DNA of 64,000 bases from Crambe crambe. Taxonomy: Eukaryota; Porifera; Demospongiae; Poecilosclerida; Crambeidae. The stretch lies in contig OZ004588.1 of NCBI GenBank assembly GCA_963924555.1, positions 7,592,484 to 7,656,483 on the forward strand, written 5' to 3'. Under the pieces are notes generated by a model that saw nothing but the letters and a program-made list of their open reading frames with translations, searched no databases and was not told the DNA's origin. The position numbers were made by a program, and so were the translations under genes. Shown here piece by piece: positions 14,106 through 27,121 of this stretch. Numbering within the stretch: the first letter of the stretch is position 1; each line of letters starts with the position of its first letter.

Positions 14106-17100
14106 TCATCGTTTGGCAGGACTACTTTTAGCAGCCTCCTGTTGATGCCTCTTTATGTACAAGTCTAAAAGTTTTGCCTGTTGGAGAGAAAATGTTAAAT
14201 AAATACATACATACATGCAATATCTGACAGTACCTGGGAAGAACTTAGTCTTGTGAGATGGTCCTTGAGAGTATCCCCTACCACAGAATGAATTGCCACC
14301 AAGCAGAACACACTAGCCTTTCGCACACTACTCTCACTGTGACAATAGCCTCTAGTTACCCCAGGTACAATGTCTGACAGTTTTGATTTCAAGTGTTCTA
14401 CATCTACTTGATCTGTGACCTACATACAACAAGCACACACCTGTGATTGCAAGCCATCATTCCGGCATAATAAATGAACCTTTGTGAGTAGTTTGATGAT
14501 GCCTAGAAGCATGGGATGCTTTTCAGAGGCAGCCAAAGGAGCTAATAGTTCAATAGCGCATTCTCCTGGTAAAGCGGGCGCCAGAAGAGGGAACACATCC
14601 TCAGCAGCTTGACTCACCTGTGTCAAAATAAACATCCAGTGATAGTATAGTCATGGAAAAATGGAACATTGAACCATAACGATACTCACCACTGAGTCAT
14701 TATCTGCAAAAGCCTTGAGGACTTTCATGGTGGTGAGTTCAGCGTAGTCCTTGAGACGAGACTGCTCTGTTTTGAGCATCTCCCTAATGATGCGCAGGAC
14801 CAAAACTTTGACACTAGAGTCAGGGTCTGAGATGATCTCCACAAGCTTCAGCAGCACTGCTTTGAAATGTTCCTCCCACTTACATCTCTCTGGAAACTCT
14901 CGTGACAAAGTGTAAAGTGATTGCAATGCATTCAGTCGTTGTTTGGAAATGGACGAGTTCTGAAGTTCCTTGACTACCAAGCTCATGTGATCAATCTCTG
15001 CAAAGTCATCTTCCCCTTCATCATCATCAGGAGAACCAAAATCAAGATTAGGAAGGTCTGAAAGAGAAAAATGCTCCAAGGAAGAAGAAGAAGAGTAGTT
15101 AGAGTCATTGCCATTTTGATATACAGCTGGTGTGTAGTCTGACCTGAAAAGCAGCCAAATACAATGTGTGAACCTAATTGACCCACTAGATTCAACATGC
15201 ATTGACATATAATTATACCTCGCACTTCCTGGCCTAGGAACTTTGAGAGCAGAATCTTTAAAACTATTTGTTGGGTTGATCTGCTGGGCCAGTTTCTCAG
15301 GACCAACACTGGCTGATCGAGGAGGAGCAGTCCTCTTCCTGGTGCCAGTGGAAGGACTGGAGCCTGGAGTGGTGGACATAGGTCTACGCAGCCCCCTACG
15401 AGGGGTGGGGATGAGACTGGGTGTGGTACGGCCACCTGTGGGGACTGGCAAATTGCTTCGAGGTGTGAGACTCCTGGTCGGGTCGCCATACATATTGGGA
15501 GAGGAGGAAGAAATAGATCTGATTCCTTTTAGTCCCCTTGGTCCACTAGGGGGTAACGATGCAGCTGGGTTAATCCTATTAGAGCTAGGAGTCCTCATCC
15601 GTGATTTAGCTGATGAACGTTCTTGAATCTGCAGAGAAAGAATCATTATTTTTAAAAAAATTTTTAAGAGGTTTGGCTGTAACATACATTGGCACTACTT
15701 TTAGCAGGAATTCCCTTTTTACTTCGAGGAGTGATCGAATTAATTTCTCTGTCTGATTCATCGCCAGAGCTTGGCAGTTCTGACATATAAGTGTTGAGAA
15801 TTCTGTTGGCATTTTCTTGGTCTGCTTTAGGGAGGGTGCGTAGTATCATGGAGAGGGTGGCCGGGCTCAAGTCAAACAGAGCAATGACTGCCTTTTGACT
15901 CTGTTTGCGAATTTCTGCACTTTTTGGCTCCCCAATAAACTTCACTATTTTTGCCACAGCTTGCCTAATTTCTGTGGGGTCAAAGAGAAAAAAATATGAA
16001 GATTTATGGATGCTCAAAAGTTTGAAGGCATACCCTGAGAATCTTTAAAGTCAGAGGGGTCAAGCATTGGCAAGAGTTCCAACAAGTATTCAAGAAAAGC
16101 CAATTTGACTTTATTATTGAGAGTCTGGGTGGGATCTGTTACTATGCGACATAGAACACCGAATTGTGCATCTGGATCAAATGCTTTCCTGCGATATAAC
16201 ACAACGATATTTTTGATTGAGTTCATTAATGGAGATGATAATGACTCACCGTATATGTTCCAGAACCATTTGTAACTTGAAGAGGACAGATGATAGCATG
16301 TCAGTGCCTGAACGCTGCAAGAGTCTCAAAAGGAGAATGAAGAGCCAGTCATCCAAGTACTCCCTGTGCTCCTGGATAAACCTACTTAGGGTATCCAAGA
16401 ACATACCGTACACCTAAGAGATAACACAGGAATTAATACTTGTATCAAATGTCCATAAGACAAGTATTACAACCTTGGCATGGGGCTCCTGGAACATTCT
16501 TTTGAAAACAGCTTTGACTTTCTCCATATCTGAATGTCTGAGTTGATAGAACACATAGTCATGTATGTAGCATGTAGATAATTGGGGGAAGCTTGTCCAA
16601 TTGCAATACTACTAAGTAACTCACGAAAATAGCCTTGAACTCTCCAGCAACATGTGGAGTTGAGCTATGCCGTCTCTTCTCTCAGACCACTGCTGAGAGG
16701 AGCACATGGCAACCAATTCATTGAGATCCTATGGAGGAAGGGATCACAGGTTGAAAAGAAAACTCTGACAAAGTTGACCTGCCACTTGCTCACACAGTAT
16801 GAGAGTGAAAGGTCCAAGAGGCCTTTAAACAATCCATACTCGCTAGTATACAGACACACTTGCCTACACACTACTTTGCCATTCATTTTGAACCCCATCT
16901 AGAAGACTGTGATTATTCACACCTTCACTAAGTAAACAATACAAATGGAAGGGGCAAATGGCACAAATTAGCACTCAGTCTTATATAATTATTGCTGTAT
17001 CCCATTCAATGAACAAGTCCATACCAAAATCAACATGATCACTCTATAGCTAACCCGTTTCTTTTTCTCTTCACACACCAAAGTGCACATAATAAGCACC

Positions 17101-20100
17101 ATGGCATTTACTACCTGTATATATTGGATGTGAGCCAGCATTTATATGGTCACATGACACAGCAGGAAGCCTATGGCTAGCTAGCCTATACATGAAACCT
17201 TAATGCTAAGCATCCAAAGAAACACCATCAACTGGTGAACTGTAAACTTAAAAATAGGTTTACTATAATCAAAAAATAATATGCATACTTTACAGAGTGA
17301 GGGAATTTTATGCATGACTATTTGAGGTTTCACTGGAAAAGGAAAGAAATAATATGCATACCTCCACAGGGTGAGCGAATTTAGCGTATGGATTGATTGA
17401 GATTTCACTGGAAAAGGAAAGAGCACTGCGCTCTGAATTAACACTAGCTGCATCATCCTCATCATCACGACCTGATACACTGTTTCCCTAGCAATACAAT
17501 TGGGTTACGATTGTGATGGCATGAATGGTTGGATTGACACTTACGATGAGTTTTGAGAGTGAGTCTGCAGTGAGTGGTGCAATCTTACGTGACGCGGTGG
17601 TCCTCCCTCCTCCAAACAACCGATTAGGACTTGTTTCACGGCTAGATGAAAATGAGAGTAACGGTTGATCCAGAGTGAGTACTAACAGACTAACCTGTGT
17701 GCTGGACTAGGCTGGGCACTTCTGGATATGCGTTGACCTTTGGTGTGCCCCACTGAACCAGTAGAAGATGAAGACTTTTTATTGGTTCTTGATATGCCTG
17801 CACGTGAAGATGGACGGATTCCAGAACGAGAGGAAGGTCTAGCAAGTCCTCCGGTGCGGCTGGGGGGACGTTGTAATGGACTGGCCCGCTCAGTCTCCTC
17901 AAACATGTTGTCCATACTGGCAGCCGAACGCAGAGCCTTGGAGGAGGAGGATGGGATGCGTCCTCGTACAGTCGGGCGAGTCAGCCTCAGTGAGGGTGCA
18001 TGGCCAGGGCTAGATGGCGAGTGCTGTTGATCTGTCACGGTCACATCTGAATAGGGAAAGAATTTAATTGTGACATTGTGGGGCTTGGACCACAGTATGG
18101 TAGTAGAATGGGGGAATACCGTTTTCACTGGAGCTAGGTGCAGCTATAGTCTTGAGCTTGGGATGTAGACCTGCAGACGGTTTTGATTCTATGGCCGACC
18201 TCTCATCATTCACATGCTTCTGTGTATGCGAGTCAAATGATTCCAGTAGGCGTTGGGCATGGGAAGGAAACTTCTCATGGTAGGCCCAAAATGTCCTTCA
18301 GAGGATGTGAGTGACAATAATGTAAAGAGTAAGGGGTCCCACTCACATACGTACCTGCGCCCATTCTTTCTAGCAACTGCATCATGATCTTTGATGGACA
18401 ACTGAATCAGTTCTTCCAACTGGGAGTTGATTCTGCTCAACATAGAGGTATCGAACGAGGATACTGCCATCTCCAGGAACTCAGACGAGTATCTGAATGT
18501 GGAGGACATTGATGCAGTTATATCATTAAAGTAAATCCAAACCTTCTGATGATGGCAGATTTTGAAGAGAATCCAACGGATGAGAGGAATGCGAAAATTT
18601 TAGGTGAAGGTGAATGCTGCACAAGATGGGAAGAAATGAAGCAGAGAGAGCAAACATTAATAATACGTACTTTGATAACGAATTTGACACAAATTTCAGC
18701 AGAAGTTGCCATGACTTTGGCAGAGTTAGGGAGGAGAGAAAAGAGTTCAGGGAGCAATGACGAGGCCAGAGTAGACACTTCTTGACCAAGCACTACACAT
18801 AGGTAACTTAAACTAACGCAGGCCTCCCTTGTGATTTGAGAACGAAGGTCCTTGAGCTATAATCAATTAGGATCTGTTTATGGAAGAAGGGTCTGGAAAG
18901 AGAACGTAGCTTACCGATTCAGATAACGCTGTTTCTAAACTTTTGAGCAGCATGGCAAAGTGGGCATGGTCAATTACTTCCTGGTCAGCCAGGGATCGCA
19001 AGTCTTTCAACTAATTAGGTGTCACAAATGAAACATTATAATTTATTAGCAACGAAGCAGATTTAATTTACTCACTGCAGTAACTCTAAGATCCCAACTA
19101 TTCCTGGTGTCTACCAATGTTTTGTTAATGGACGTCAAAGTCTTTTCCACATCATGCTGAGTGTACAACTAATAAATCAAGTGTCAAACAACTTAATCAC
19201 ACAAGCACCAATTGCTTACATTCATCCTTTGGTTAGCACTAAAGGCTTTCTCAAAGTCAGCTGCAGTAATAGCACCTGAACCAGTCGGAACCAAACGTGA
19301 AAGACCAGTTTGGGGGCGTGACCCAGTGGATCTAGAAGAGCCATGGGTACGAGCACTGGCACTACTACCACAGGAACTTATGCTCTCTTTGTCATCCTGC
19401 ATGGAAAATAATACACTTCAGTTTTCTTAATCCTACAGCCGCACTCTTACATCGTAATCTGACAGATGGGTGTGGTTTCCAGTCGTAGCATCAACAGCAT
19501 CAAATCTAGCTGTCAATTGGTTCTTTCGTGCTGAAGAAAGATCTCTCTTGGAGATGTCAATACGAACTTTTACACCGACATGCCGGTATATTTCAACGAT
19601 AGTATCCACGGCTCCAGAGCGGACCTGGCTATTAGCATCCCCCAATAGCGAGCAGACAGCACCCATAAACTTGCTAACAGAGACTTGACCAGAACCAAAA
19701 CTGTGCAGGGAGGATGGGGAGAATTTTCACGGCACATCATGCAAAGAAAGAGGAACCTACTAGCTGAGGGTACGGGAGAGACAGAGTAGACCTTGCTCTT
19801 TGATACGCCAGTTCTTATGAGTAAGACAAGATTCCAAAAGTTTGTCTAATAGTACTTGAGGAGAGCTGACACAATCTAACATCAACTTCTGAATGAGGCT
19901 CTGTGCCTGCTCTCGCACTTGGTCCTTGGCATCCCCTAACCTCTCCCTCAGTAGAGGAAGGACTGTTACAGCAATAATATCCAATTAAAGCACACCTAAG
20001 TAATACTTTTCCATACTCACTTGTGGGCACGTAAGGACGAAACTTTTCTTTCATCCCCGAGACAATAATTTCCACAACTTGCATGCCACTTACAGATACC

Positions 20101-20366
20101 TACAGTTATGAGAGAAAAGAGGAGAAATGAGGGCCCTTAATATAAGACTCAATAGCAGCCAAAATGAGCCCACTACACTATTGGTTGATGCTAACTTTGA
20201 AATTTGAAGACCCCATCCATGTCGTAAGACCACTTATGAGACTTTCAAACTCTGGAAATCCATCAAAATTCTCTTCTTTCTTGAAATAATCAATCAACTG
20301 CTCAGAAACTTGAAGTCTCCGGTGTGTGTCGGTTTGAAGCACGCCTGCCAATAGTTCTGATTCCAT
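14106..20366 (-). CDS. CLASP: CLASP, microtubule-stabilising TOG protein
   Basis: A long gene of more than 20 exons. The first exon (20366-about 20190) starts MESELLAGVLQ and opens TOG1 (LQVSEQLIDYF, GDAKDQVREQAQSLIQK, LLGDANSQVRSGAVDTIVEIYRHVG). A Ser/Arg-rich linker follows with the CLASP signature ITAADFEKAF. A second TOG lies at about 19,190-18,210. Then come basic Ser/Pro/Arg-rich segments (about 18,050-17,680), a third TOG (about 16,735-15,690, including LNELVAMCSSQQWSERRDG), another linker, and a C-terminal TOG/CLIP-binding region (about 15,060-14,106) with GYCHSESSVRKASVFCLVAIHSVVG. CLASPs bind microtubule plus ends and the cell cortex and suppress catastrophe. The protein ends RHQQEAAKSSPAKR. 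It diverges from SMARCC (about 325 bp apart). Confidence 0.95.
17278..17425 (-). repeat. Partial exon duplication in CLASP (live copy plus decayed copy)
   Basis: The 3' half of a CLASP exon with its splice donor (about 17,425-17,350) is followed downstream in the transcript by a second copy (about 17,345-17,278). Both share the pattern TTTCCTTTTCCAGTGAAA...TCAAT/A...CTCACYCTGTRRAG then GTATGCATATTATT. The second copy has in-frame stops and several substitutions, so it is probably intronic and dead. Confidence 0.7.
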
Positions 20367-20691
20367 CTTTATGCTATTACTACTCTCAATTCATTCGACG
20401 CCAGTGTAAGCTTTGAAGAACGCGGTAAACTCTGTACTAACCATCTTCACTGACATGCTTAGTACGCGGCCTTTTTTAAGAATTAGCTTACGTCATAGCA
20501 ATGACCTTTAACCTTGAAAGCGCGGTAAACGCCCAGACATGATTCTGCGCATGCTCGTTAGCCAAAGTGAAGAGCAATCCATACGTCCTGGCCTGGGCAT
20601 AGATAGACAGCTTTGTTGTGGATCGCTCATTGACCGTCTAAGTTTCTCTTGCAAGTAATCAACTGAAAATAATAAGATTGGTGATAGAGCC

Positions 20692-23600
20692 ATGGCCACT
20701 GCTACAGGAAGGAAGAAGAACGGTGCACCTGATGCCAAATACTATGACTCTAATGACACTGTGGCAAAGTTTGAGGCCGTCAAGCAATGGCTCTTGAAGA
20801 ACTGTAAAAAAGTTTGTAACACTCTTATTGCTGGTACATGGTATTAGTAATTATATTCTAATTAATGCACATCTAGTACACTCAGTCTGAGCCGCCAACT
20901 AACAAGCACTTATCAGCTCTCACATGTACCATGCTCCAGTTCCAAGAAGTGAGTTTAGTATATGCTAGTAGTAGGTCATAAGTGTTACATGTTCCGATAT
21001 CTCTTTAAGGATACTTTTGGTAAACATGTGAGCAATCCGACTCTTACAAAACTCCCAACGCGACTCTTTGAGGATTTTAGTCCTGGAGGAGCTCTTTGTC
21101 AAATCATGGCAGTGGCTTTCAGGACTAAAGCCGAACAGCTGTGGCGACGGTTTGATTTCCACTCACCTTCTCGGATAGACAGAGGGATAGAACTCTTTAT
21201 GAGTATTCACAAGGAATTGACACAGTCCAAAGCATGGGAACCTCCCAGAGTGCTGATCAACACCACTGTAGGCCCCACTCTCATGACTGAGCTGGTGGAA
21301 ATAGTCAAACGTCATCAGGTACTGCATCGTAATAATGGCTGTGATTGATGTGATGTGATGCAGGGTGTGGTAGTCGAACTGGTGGAAGAAGCCACTCATA
21401 TAGTGTATCCACCACCTCCTCCCAATCCACCTGATGAGGAGTACATTCGCCCGCTGGAGCTGCGTGGTAAATATGCATCAGTTCACACCTGGTACTATCC
21501 TGACAGGTCAGCTTCTTTAATTATTTTTAGTAAGTTTTATGCCAGTTTTGGATGCTCTGTGTAGCTATGATAGCGTGGTGCCTACAAGTGAGTTAGGTGG
21601 ACTTCTTCCAGAATCTGCTCCTCCTATCCCAAAGCAATGGCTGGTCAGCAGTCGCTGGCTTGTAGACACTGATCATTTCAATGAATGGATGAACGAAGAA
21701 GATTACCAGCTCATCATTGTGGTAACTACATTATGACTATGTGTGCTAGTGCTTTTTTCGAAATTGACTTTATTGTGTTTCAGGACGAACGTCTTCTTCA
21801 AACTGCACCATATCTTGGTCACACACAAAGGAAGTTTGTTAAAACAGCTGCCTTACCTTCAGAAGAGGCAAGTGGAAAAATAGTACCATACAGCACATAA
21901 CTTTGTGTGTATGTGTGAGAGAGAGAATATCATTATCATTGTCTTCCTGTAGGTGGAGAGTTCTGATAGTTGTAAGTTCTTTTTCTTTTAATATATATTT
22001 CACCTACCCGCTTATCCTTTTCACTTTTTTCCTCCATAGCTCGCAGGGAGCGTAACCGCAAACGTGTCCGTCCTCCTTCTCCCTCCCCTCCTGAAAGTGC
22101 AGCCAAAAGGTCTCGCAAAAGGTCAGTTAGTGTTGCTTGATTATCGGTAGTGAGTTGCTAATGATAACGTCCACAGACCTGCCACACGACGTACCACTTC
22201 CAGTCGCCTGCGTAGGGACAGCGAGGACAGTTTGACTAAGGAAGACCTAACTAAGGATATGCCTAATCCTCCACAGCCACTCAAAGTGGAAGAAGTCCCC
22301 AAGCAGCAGCTGGGCCAGCAGGCTTCTGGAGAGGTGTCCGTAGTTACTCTACCTAACCCAACTGAAGGTGGGTGTGCCCAGTAGCATGATAAAAAGGGGC
22401 CACTGACTTAAAGCGGCAGCAGCAGCAACAACAATAACAAATAACAGCAACCACCACCACCACAAACACTGTATCTAAGTGTTCCCTTTGAGTGTTAAAA
22501 CCTAAAATTGGTCACAAAATTTTTTAAAGCTTTTTTTTGTGTAGAATTTCTGTTTTGTATGACCAACAGCTCAAATGCATCAGTAGACTCAACACTCAAA
22601 TGTATTCAGTACGATGCCTATCCTTTGGACTGTTAGCTACAACCTATGACAAATTTTTCCCCCAACTTAGGAATTTTTTGTGGGATCAACAACTGAATCT
22701 AAGAGGATGCCTAGACTCACTTTTGACCTAAATCTGTGACTGTTTTCAGACATTTCTCAAGTCTATAGAATTAGGAAATTTTTGTAGGATCAATAACACT
22801 CAAATGTGAATCCAAGCGTTCAGTAGGTTGCCTAGACTCACTTTTGACTGTTAAAACCTAAATCTGTGACAAAAAATTTTAAGTTGTTATCAGACATTTC
22901 CCAAGTCTATATATATAAACTTCTGAAAGATGGCCAAATTTTTTTGTGAGACTAAGAACACTCAAATGTGAATCTAAGCATTTCAGTATGACACCTAAAA
23001 GCTAAAAGTTTTAAAAATGTAACTTTTGTTCCTTTTTGTCACACACTACTACCGTTAATTCTTTCTTTAACAGCACCAGAAACAGGTAGCCTGCTAGAAT
23101 TGAAGACCACACCTCCTCCCATCCTACCACCATCTTTATCAGATAGAGTGGAACAGATTCCCATGGAAACAACACCACCTGCACAGCATGCTTCATCAGT
23201 ACCAGTGCCTGTCAGTACGAGTGATGACAGCTTGTCCACTCAGCAGAATGGAGCTCTCCCTCCACCTGAAGTATCTGGAGTGCCCGAAACCGTTTCTTCC
23301 ACCAACTTGACATCTCAGGACAAGCGAATCTTGGAAGGAAAGGATAAATTTACAGTGGAAGACACAGCCATCCCCCAGACACACAATATTATTATCCCCA
23401 GTTACTCTTCCTGGTTCAGTTACCACAGCATCCATGCCATAGAAAAGCGATCCCTCCCTGAATTCTTCAGTGGCAAGAATAGATCTAAAACTCCAGAAAT
23501 GTAAGCATACTATCATGTATTTCCAACTTGATGAGTGATATTTGGTTGCATACAGATACTTGGCCTATCGGAATTTCATGGTCGATAGTTTCCGTTTGAA

Positions 23601-25949
23601 TCCCTTGGAATATCTTTCAGTGACTGCCTGTAGACGTAATTTGGCCGGTGATGTGGGATCTATCTTGCGTGTGCACGGTTTCCTGGAGCAGTGGGGACTC
23701 ATCAATTATAATCTAGATGGAGATAAGCACTCTCAAATGATGGGGCCACCTTCAACTGCTCACTTCAATGTTCAGGTGGTTTCTCTATTGCTCAATGATG
23801 CATGGAGTTATAGTTGTGTAGGTCGACACACCTGTGGGAGTGCAAGGTCTTCCTCGCAATGCTGGACAGTCCTCTGCTACCGACCAGCTGGTACAGATGA
23901 GTGTTAAACAACACGAAAGAGAGAAAGATCCAACAGAGCATCTTGGGTGAGATCAGCATCAGTTTCTGGGCTGATGTGGTTGTCATCTCTCTATCGTTAT
24001 CTTTAGACTTCGGATGGACATGTATGCCAAAGCTGAAGAACAAGCCAGTACTCGCAAGCCTTGGACAGAACAGGAAGTATTGCTTCTCTTAGAAGTGAGT
24101 GGAACATGATGATACACCATGGAGAAGTAGCATTTATTGTGCATGTAGGGGTTGGAAATGCACCGTGATGATTGGAACAAGGTTGCAGCTCATGTAGGCA
24201 CACGCACCCAGGACGAGTGCATTTTGCAGTTTTTGAAGTTGCCAATTGAGGATCCATATCTGGAAGAGCAACCAGAACAGTTGGGACCTCTGGCCTACCA
24301 GCCTGTGCCTTTTAGTCAGCAAGGAAATCCAGTTATGTCCACAGTGGCTTTCTTGGCATCAGTGGTAGATCCTCGTGTGGCAGCAGCAGCAGCGAAGGCA
24401 GCTCTGGGTACGGGAGTGATATCACTAAGGCACTAAGATACCTTCTGTGACTGTACATCTTGTATTTCAGTGGAATTCAACAAGATGAAAGAAGAACTAC
24501 CAGAGGCTTACAACAAACCTTCTACCAAATCCGAAGAGAGCAAGATGGACCAAACTGGACCAAGTCCTGCCTCTGCTTCGTCTGAGCCAGCTGAAACCAA
24601 AACTGGAGGAGAGGAAGAGAAGCCTGCAAGTGATAGTACTACTCTGGCTGCTCCACCAAGTCAGGGCAATGTTGCTACAGCATCTGCTGCTGCCCTGGCA
24701 TCTGCAGCTGTTAAAGCTAAAGTAAGCTCTTTTCTTCACCAGAGACAGCTCCATCTCAAGGTTTATCACACACTATAGCACTTGGCCAATGTCGAGGAAC
24801 GCAAGATCAAGTCACTTGTTGCTTTGCTGGTGGAAACTCAGATGAAGAAGCTGGAGATCAAATTAAAACACTTTGAAGACCTGGAAGCCATCATGGATAG
24901 AGAGAGAGAATCAGTAAGAATCTATTTCCTAGCATTATCAGTAGACGACTGCTTGTTCATCCTTGTGCAGTTGGAATTGCAGCGTCAGCAGTTACTGAGT
25001 GATAGGCAACAGTTTCAGCGAGATCAGTTGAAAGCTGCTGAAGTTCGTTCCCTTCAGAGTCCAACCCTTCAACCACAGACTCCACTTCAATTGCCTCCCA
25101 TTTTGCGTGCAGCTCCTCTTTGCTCCCCCTCCAGTGCTGCTCTCAAACCTCCGCCTGCTTCGTTTCTTCCACCTTCTGAAGGGCCAAGAGAAGACAATCA
25201 AGTGCAGGCTAGGGACACTGTTACAGGTAAGATGTGATGCGACTTCATCAGAGTTTGACTGTGTATGTGGGGTAGGGGAAAACGTGGAGAATACAGAAGA
25301 AAGTTCTGCCGGAATTAGCCAGGCAACACCAGAGATGATGGAAGGAGTAGAGGTTCAAGATCAAGAAGTCAATGAGAATAGCACAGTTTCTGGCAAGGAA
25401 GATGAAGCTAGTTGCCAAGCAGAAGAGAGCAGCCAAGATGCAGTGAAGAGCAGCGAAGACATCACTGAGGAAGAAAGGAACAGTCAAGTGGAAGGTGTTG
25501 AAACAGAAGCTTTTCGGGACATAGCAGAGGACTCGGCGAAAGAAGAAACAATCAGTGCGGTAATTACTGAAGGAGATGAAAGTGTACAGGTGAGTGGTCT
25601 GGGGTTCAGCTGCCAGGCTTTCATTGGTTCTGTTATACAGATGTCCTCTCCTGTGAAGGAGTTGGAGTTGGAGTTGCCAGCTGTGGTCGAAGCAGAACAG
25701 GATGAGCTGAAGGAAGTGGTTGGGGACAGTGGAGCTACAATAGAGGCCAGTGAACATGAAATTGGGGAGAATGGAGGAAAACCTAGTGAAGTCACAGTTG
25801 AAGGGGAGAGGGGGGATGTGGTAGGCAAAGAAGTAGAAGAAACACACCTAGATGAAGAAACTGAAAACAACAGTGGGACAGAGAAAAGTTCAGATACTAC
25901 AAATGAAGTCAAGGAGCCTACTTCACCAGAAGAACAGACAGATTCTTAG
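20692..25949 (+). CDS. SMARCC: SMARCC (BAF155/170, SWI3) core subunit of SWI/SNF remodeller
   Basis: The multi-exon gene begins with exon 20692-20811 ([11 protein letters not shown]). The N-terminal chromo/BRCT-like module follows ([47 protein letters not shown]). A basic segment (about 22,040-22,180) comes next. The SWIRM domain spans about 23,380-23,780 ([29 protein letters not shown]), the SANT domain about 24,040-24,230 ([30 protein letters not shown]), and a Glu/Leu-rich coiled coil about 24,790-25,030. These domains in this order define SMARCC1/2, the scaffold dimer of BAF complexes. The last part (25,276-25,949) is an unusually long Glu/Ser-rich acidic tail instead of the Pro/Gln-rich tail of vertebrate BAF155/170. 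A 51-nt intron at 25,590-25,640 is in frame and stop-free. Confidence 0.95.
22385..23066. repeat. Tandem/dispersed repeat filling a SMARCC intron
   Basis: This 0.7-kb intron, far longer than its neighbours, contains about three to four diverged copies of a unit of about 150 bp. Recurring words are CACTCAAATGTGAATC(C/T)AAGC, GCCTAGACTCACTTTTGAC, TTAAAACCTAAATCTGTGAC and CAGACATTTC(T/C)CAAGTCTATA. The reverse complement of the same unit recurs in the subtelomere at about 47,620-47,660, 50,815-50,850, 51,920-52,000 and 52,037-52,120. It also starts with a CAG/CAA/CCA-rich simple stretch (22,412-22,470). No coding capacity. Confidence 0.75.
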
Positions 25950-26005
25950 TACAATATTCATTTCAGTAGCAATTCAATAATTAGTTGGTCAATTTTTTTA
26001 GCCGA

Positions 26006-26909
26006 CTATTTCAATAAGGACCACTTGAGATTTTCTTTTGCGGACTGTAAGACCTGCTTGACCGATTGCTCAGTGAATGTGCCATCATCCACCTACATAC
26101 GACAACCAATATAACACTACTAATGCTTTCACGTACGACTGACCTTGATGGCTATTCTTTGGATGATAACAGTTGGATCTGTTTCCACAACAACTCTAGA
26201 AAGTTTCATAAGCATAATGGATGATTGGTATCTGCTGGTTATTACCCTCTGTCCACAAGTTCGTCCACTATGAGAAATACAGCATCCAGGTGATCCATCA
26301 AGCTTCGCTTCTCAACATTACGCCTACAACAATTGCAGTAATCAAAAGTGTTCTAAATTACTAAATGGCCACATACTTGAGGAGTTGACTGATTGTGTCA
26401 TACAGTCCATTCAAAACTCCCACTAGCATCAACTGCACAATCATTTTTTGAAATGTTTGCCCTTAATACTGGCTATTATAGCCTACCTCATTCTCATTTT
26501 GAGCACCCAACACACAAAAGAACAGGTCTACATTACTGCGATACACTGCAGTTACACCTTCATGCATGATAATTTCATCTGAAAAATACAAAAACATTCA
26601 CTGTTAAGTCCAGAAAATCATCAAGGTGACATACCATTAGAACGACGGATCTTATTGAATAAAGATTCTTCAAAGCTGGTTTGCTCCTTGAGAGTAGGGA
26701 ATGTTTCATCATAGTACTAAGATGGTGAGCATTATTAAAAGTAATGGAGACACTTGAATCAATTTTAGAACCTTGCATATAATTCTCTTTCCATCATTGT
26801 CCAGAATTAATACAGCTTTCACTGAAAATAGCGAAGGTTCCTACAAAAAGAATATCTTCAAAACGGCTAGGTAGCCAGTTTGTGAACTCACAGGATTTAA
26901 AGGTTCCAT
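26006..26909 (-). CDS. COPZ1: Coatomer subunit zeta
   Basis: Eight exons (26909-26892, 26840-26772, 26716-26635, 26578-26487, 26432-26377, 26323-26246, 26195-26144, 26092-26006; 534 nt) encode 177 residues, exactly the family's usual length. It reads MEPLNP, then EPSLFSVKAVLILDNDGKRI, DETFPTLKEQTSFEESLFNK, FFCVLGAQNENELMLVGVLNGLYD, RNVEKRSL and the C-terminus QSAKENLKWSLLK. This longin-type small subunit belongs to the F-subcomplex of COPI, which coats Golgi-to-ER retrograde vesicles. Its stop is 56 bp from that of the convergent SMARCC, and it shares a 212-bp divergent interval with the bZIP gene. Confidence 0.96.
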
Positions 26910-27121
26910 AGCTTTACAGCAACATTAACACAGTATACAGCAGCTCAGACGCATCGACCCATTACCCATTCAACTTTTGTCTAGGTCTATTAATAGAACG
27001 GTGCCAATGACGTAATAAACTAGAACATTCGCGTGGGAGTACCGTACATAACTGCATTTGACCGGTCTTTGCTAATCAAAAATCGCCCTTCTGTCAAAGC
27101 TACATCATCGATCTGTGCGCC

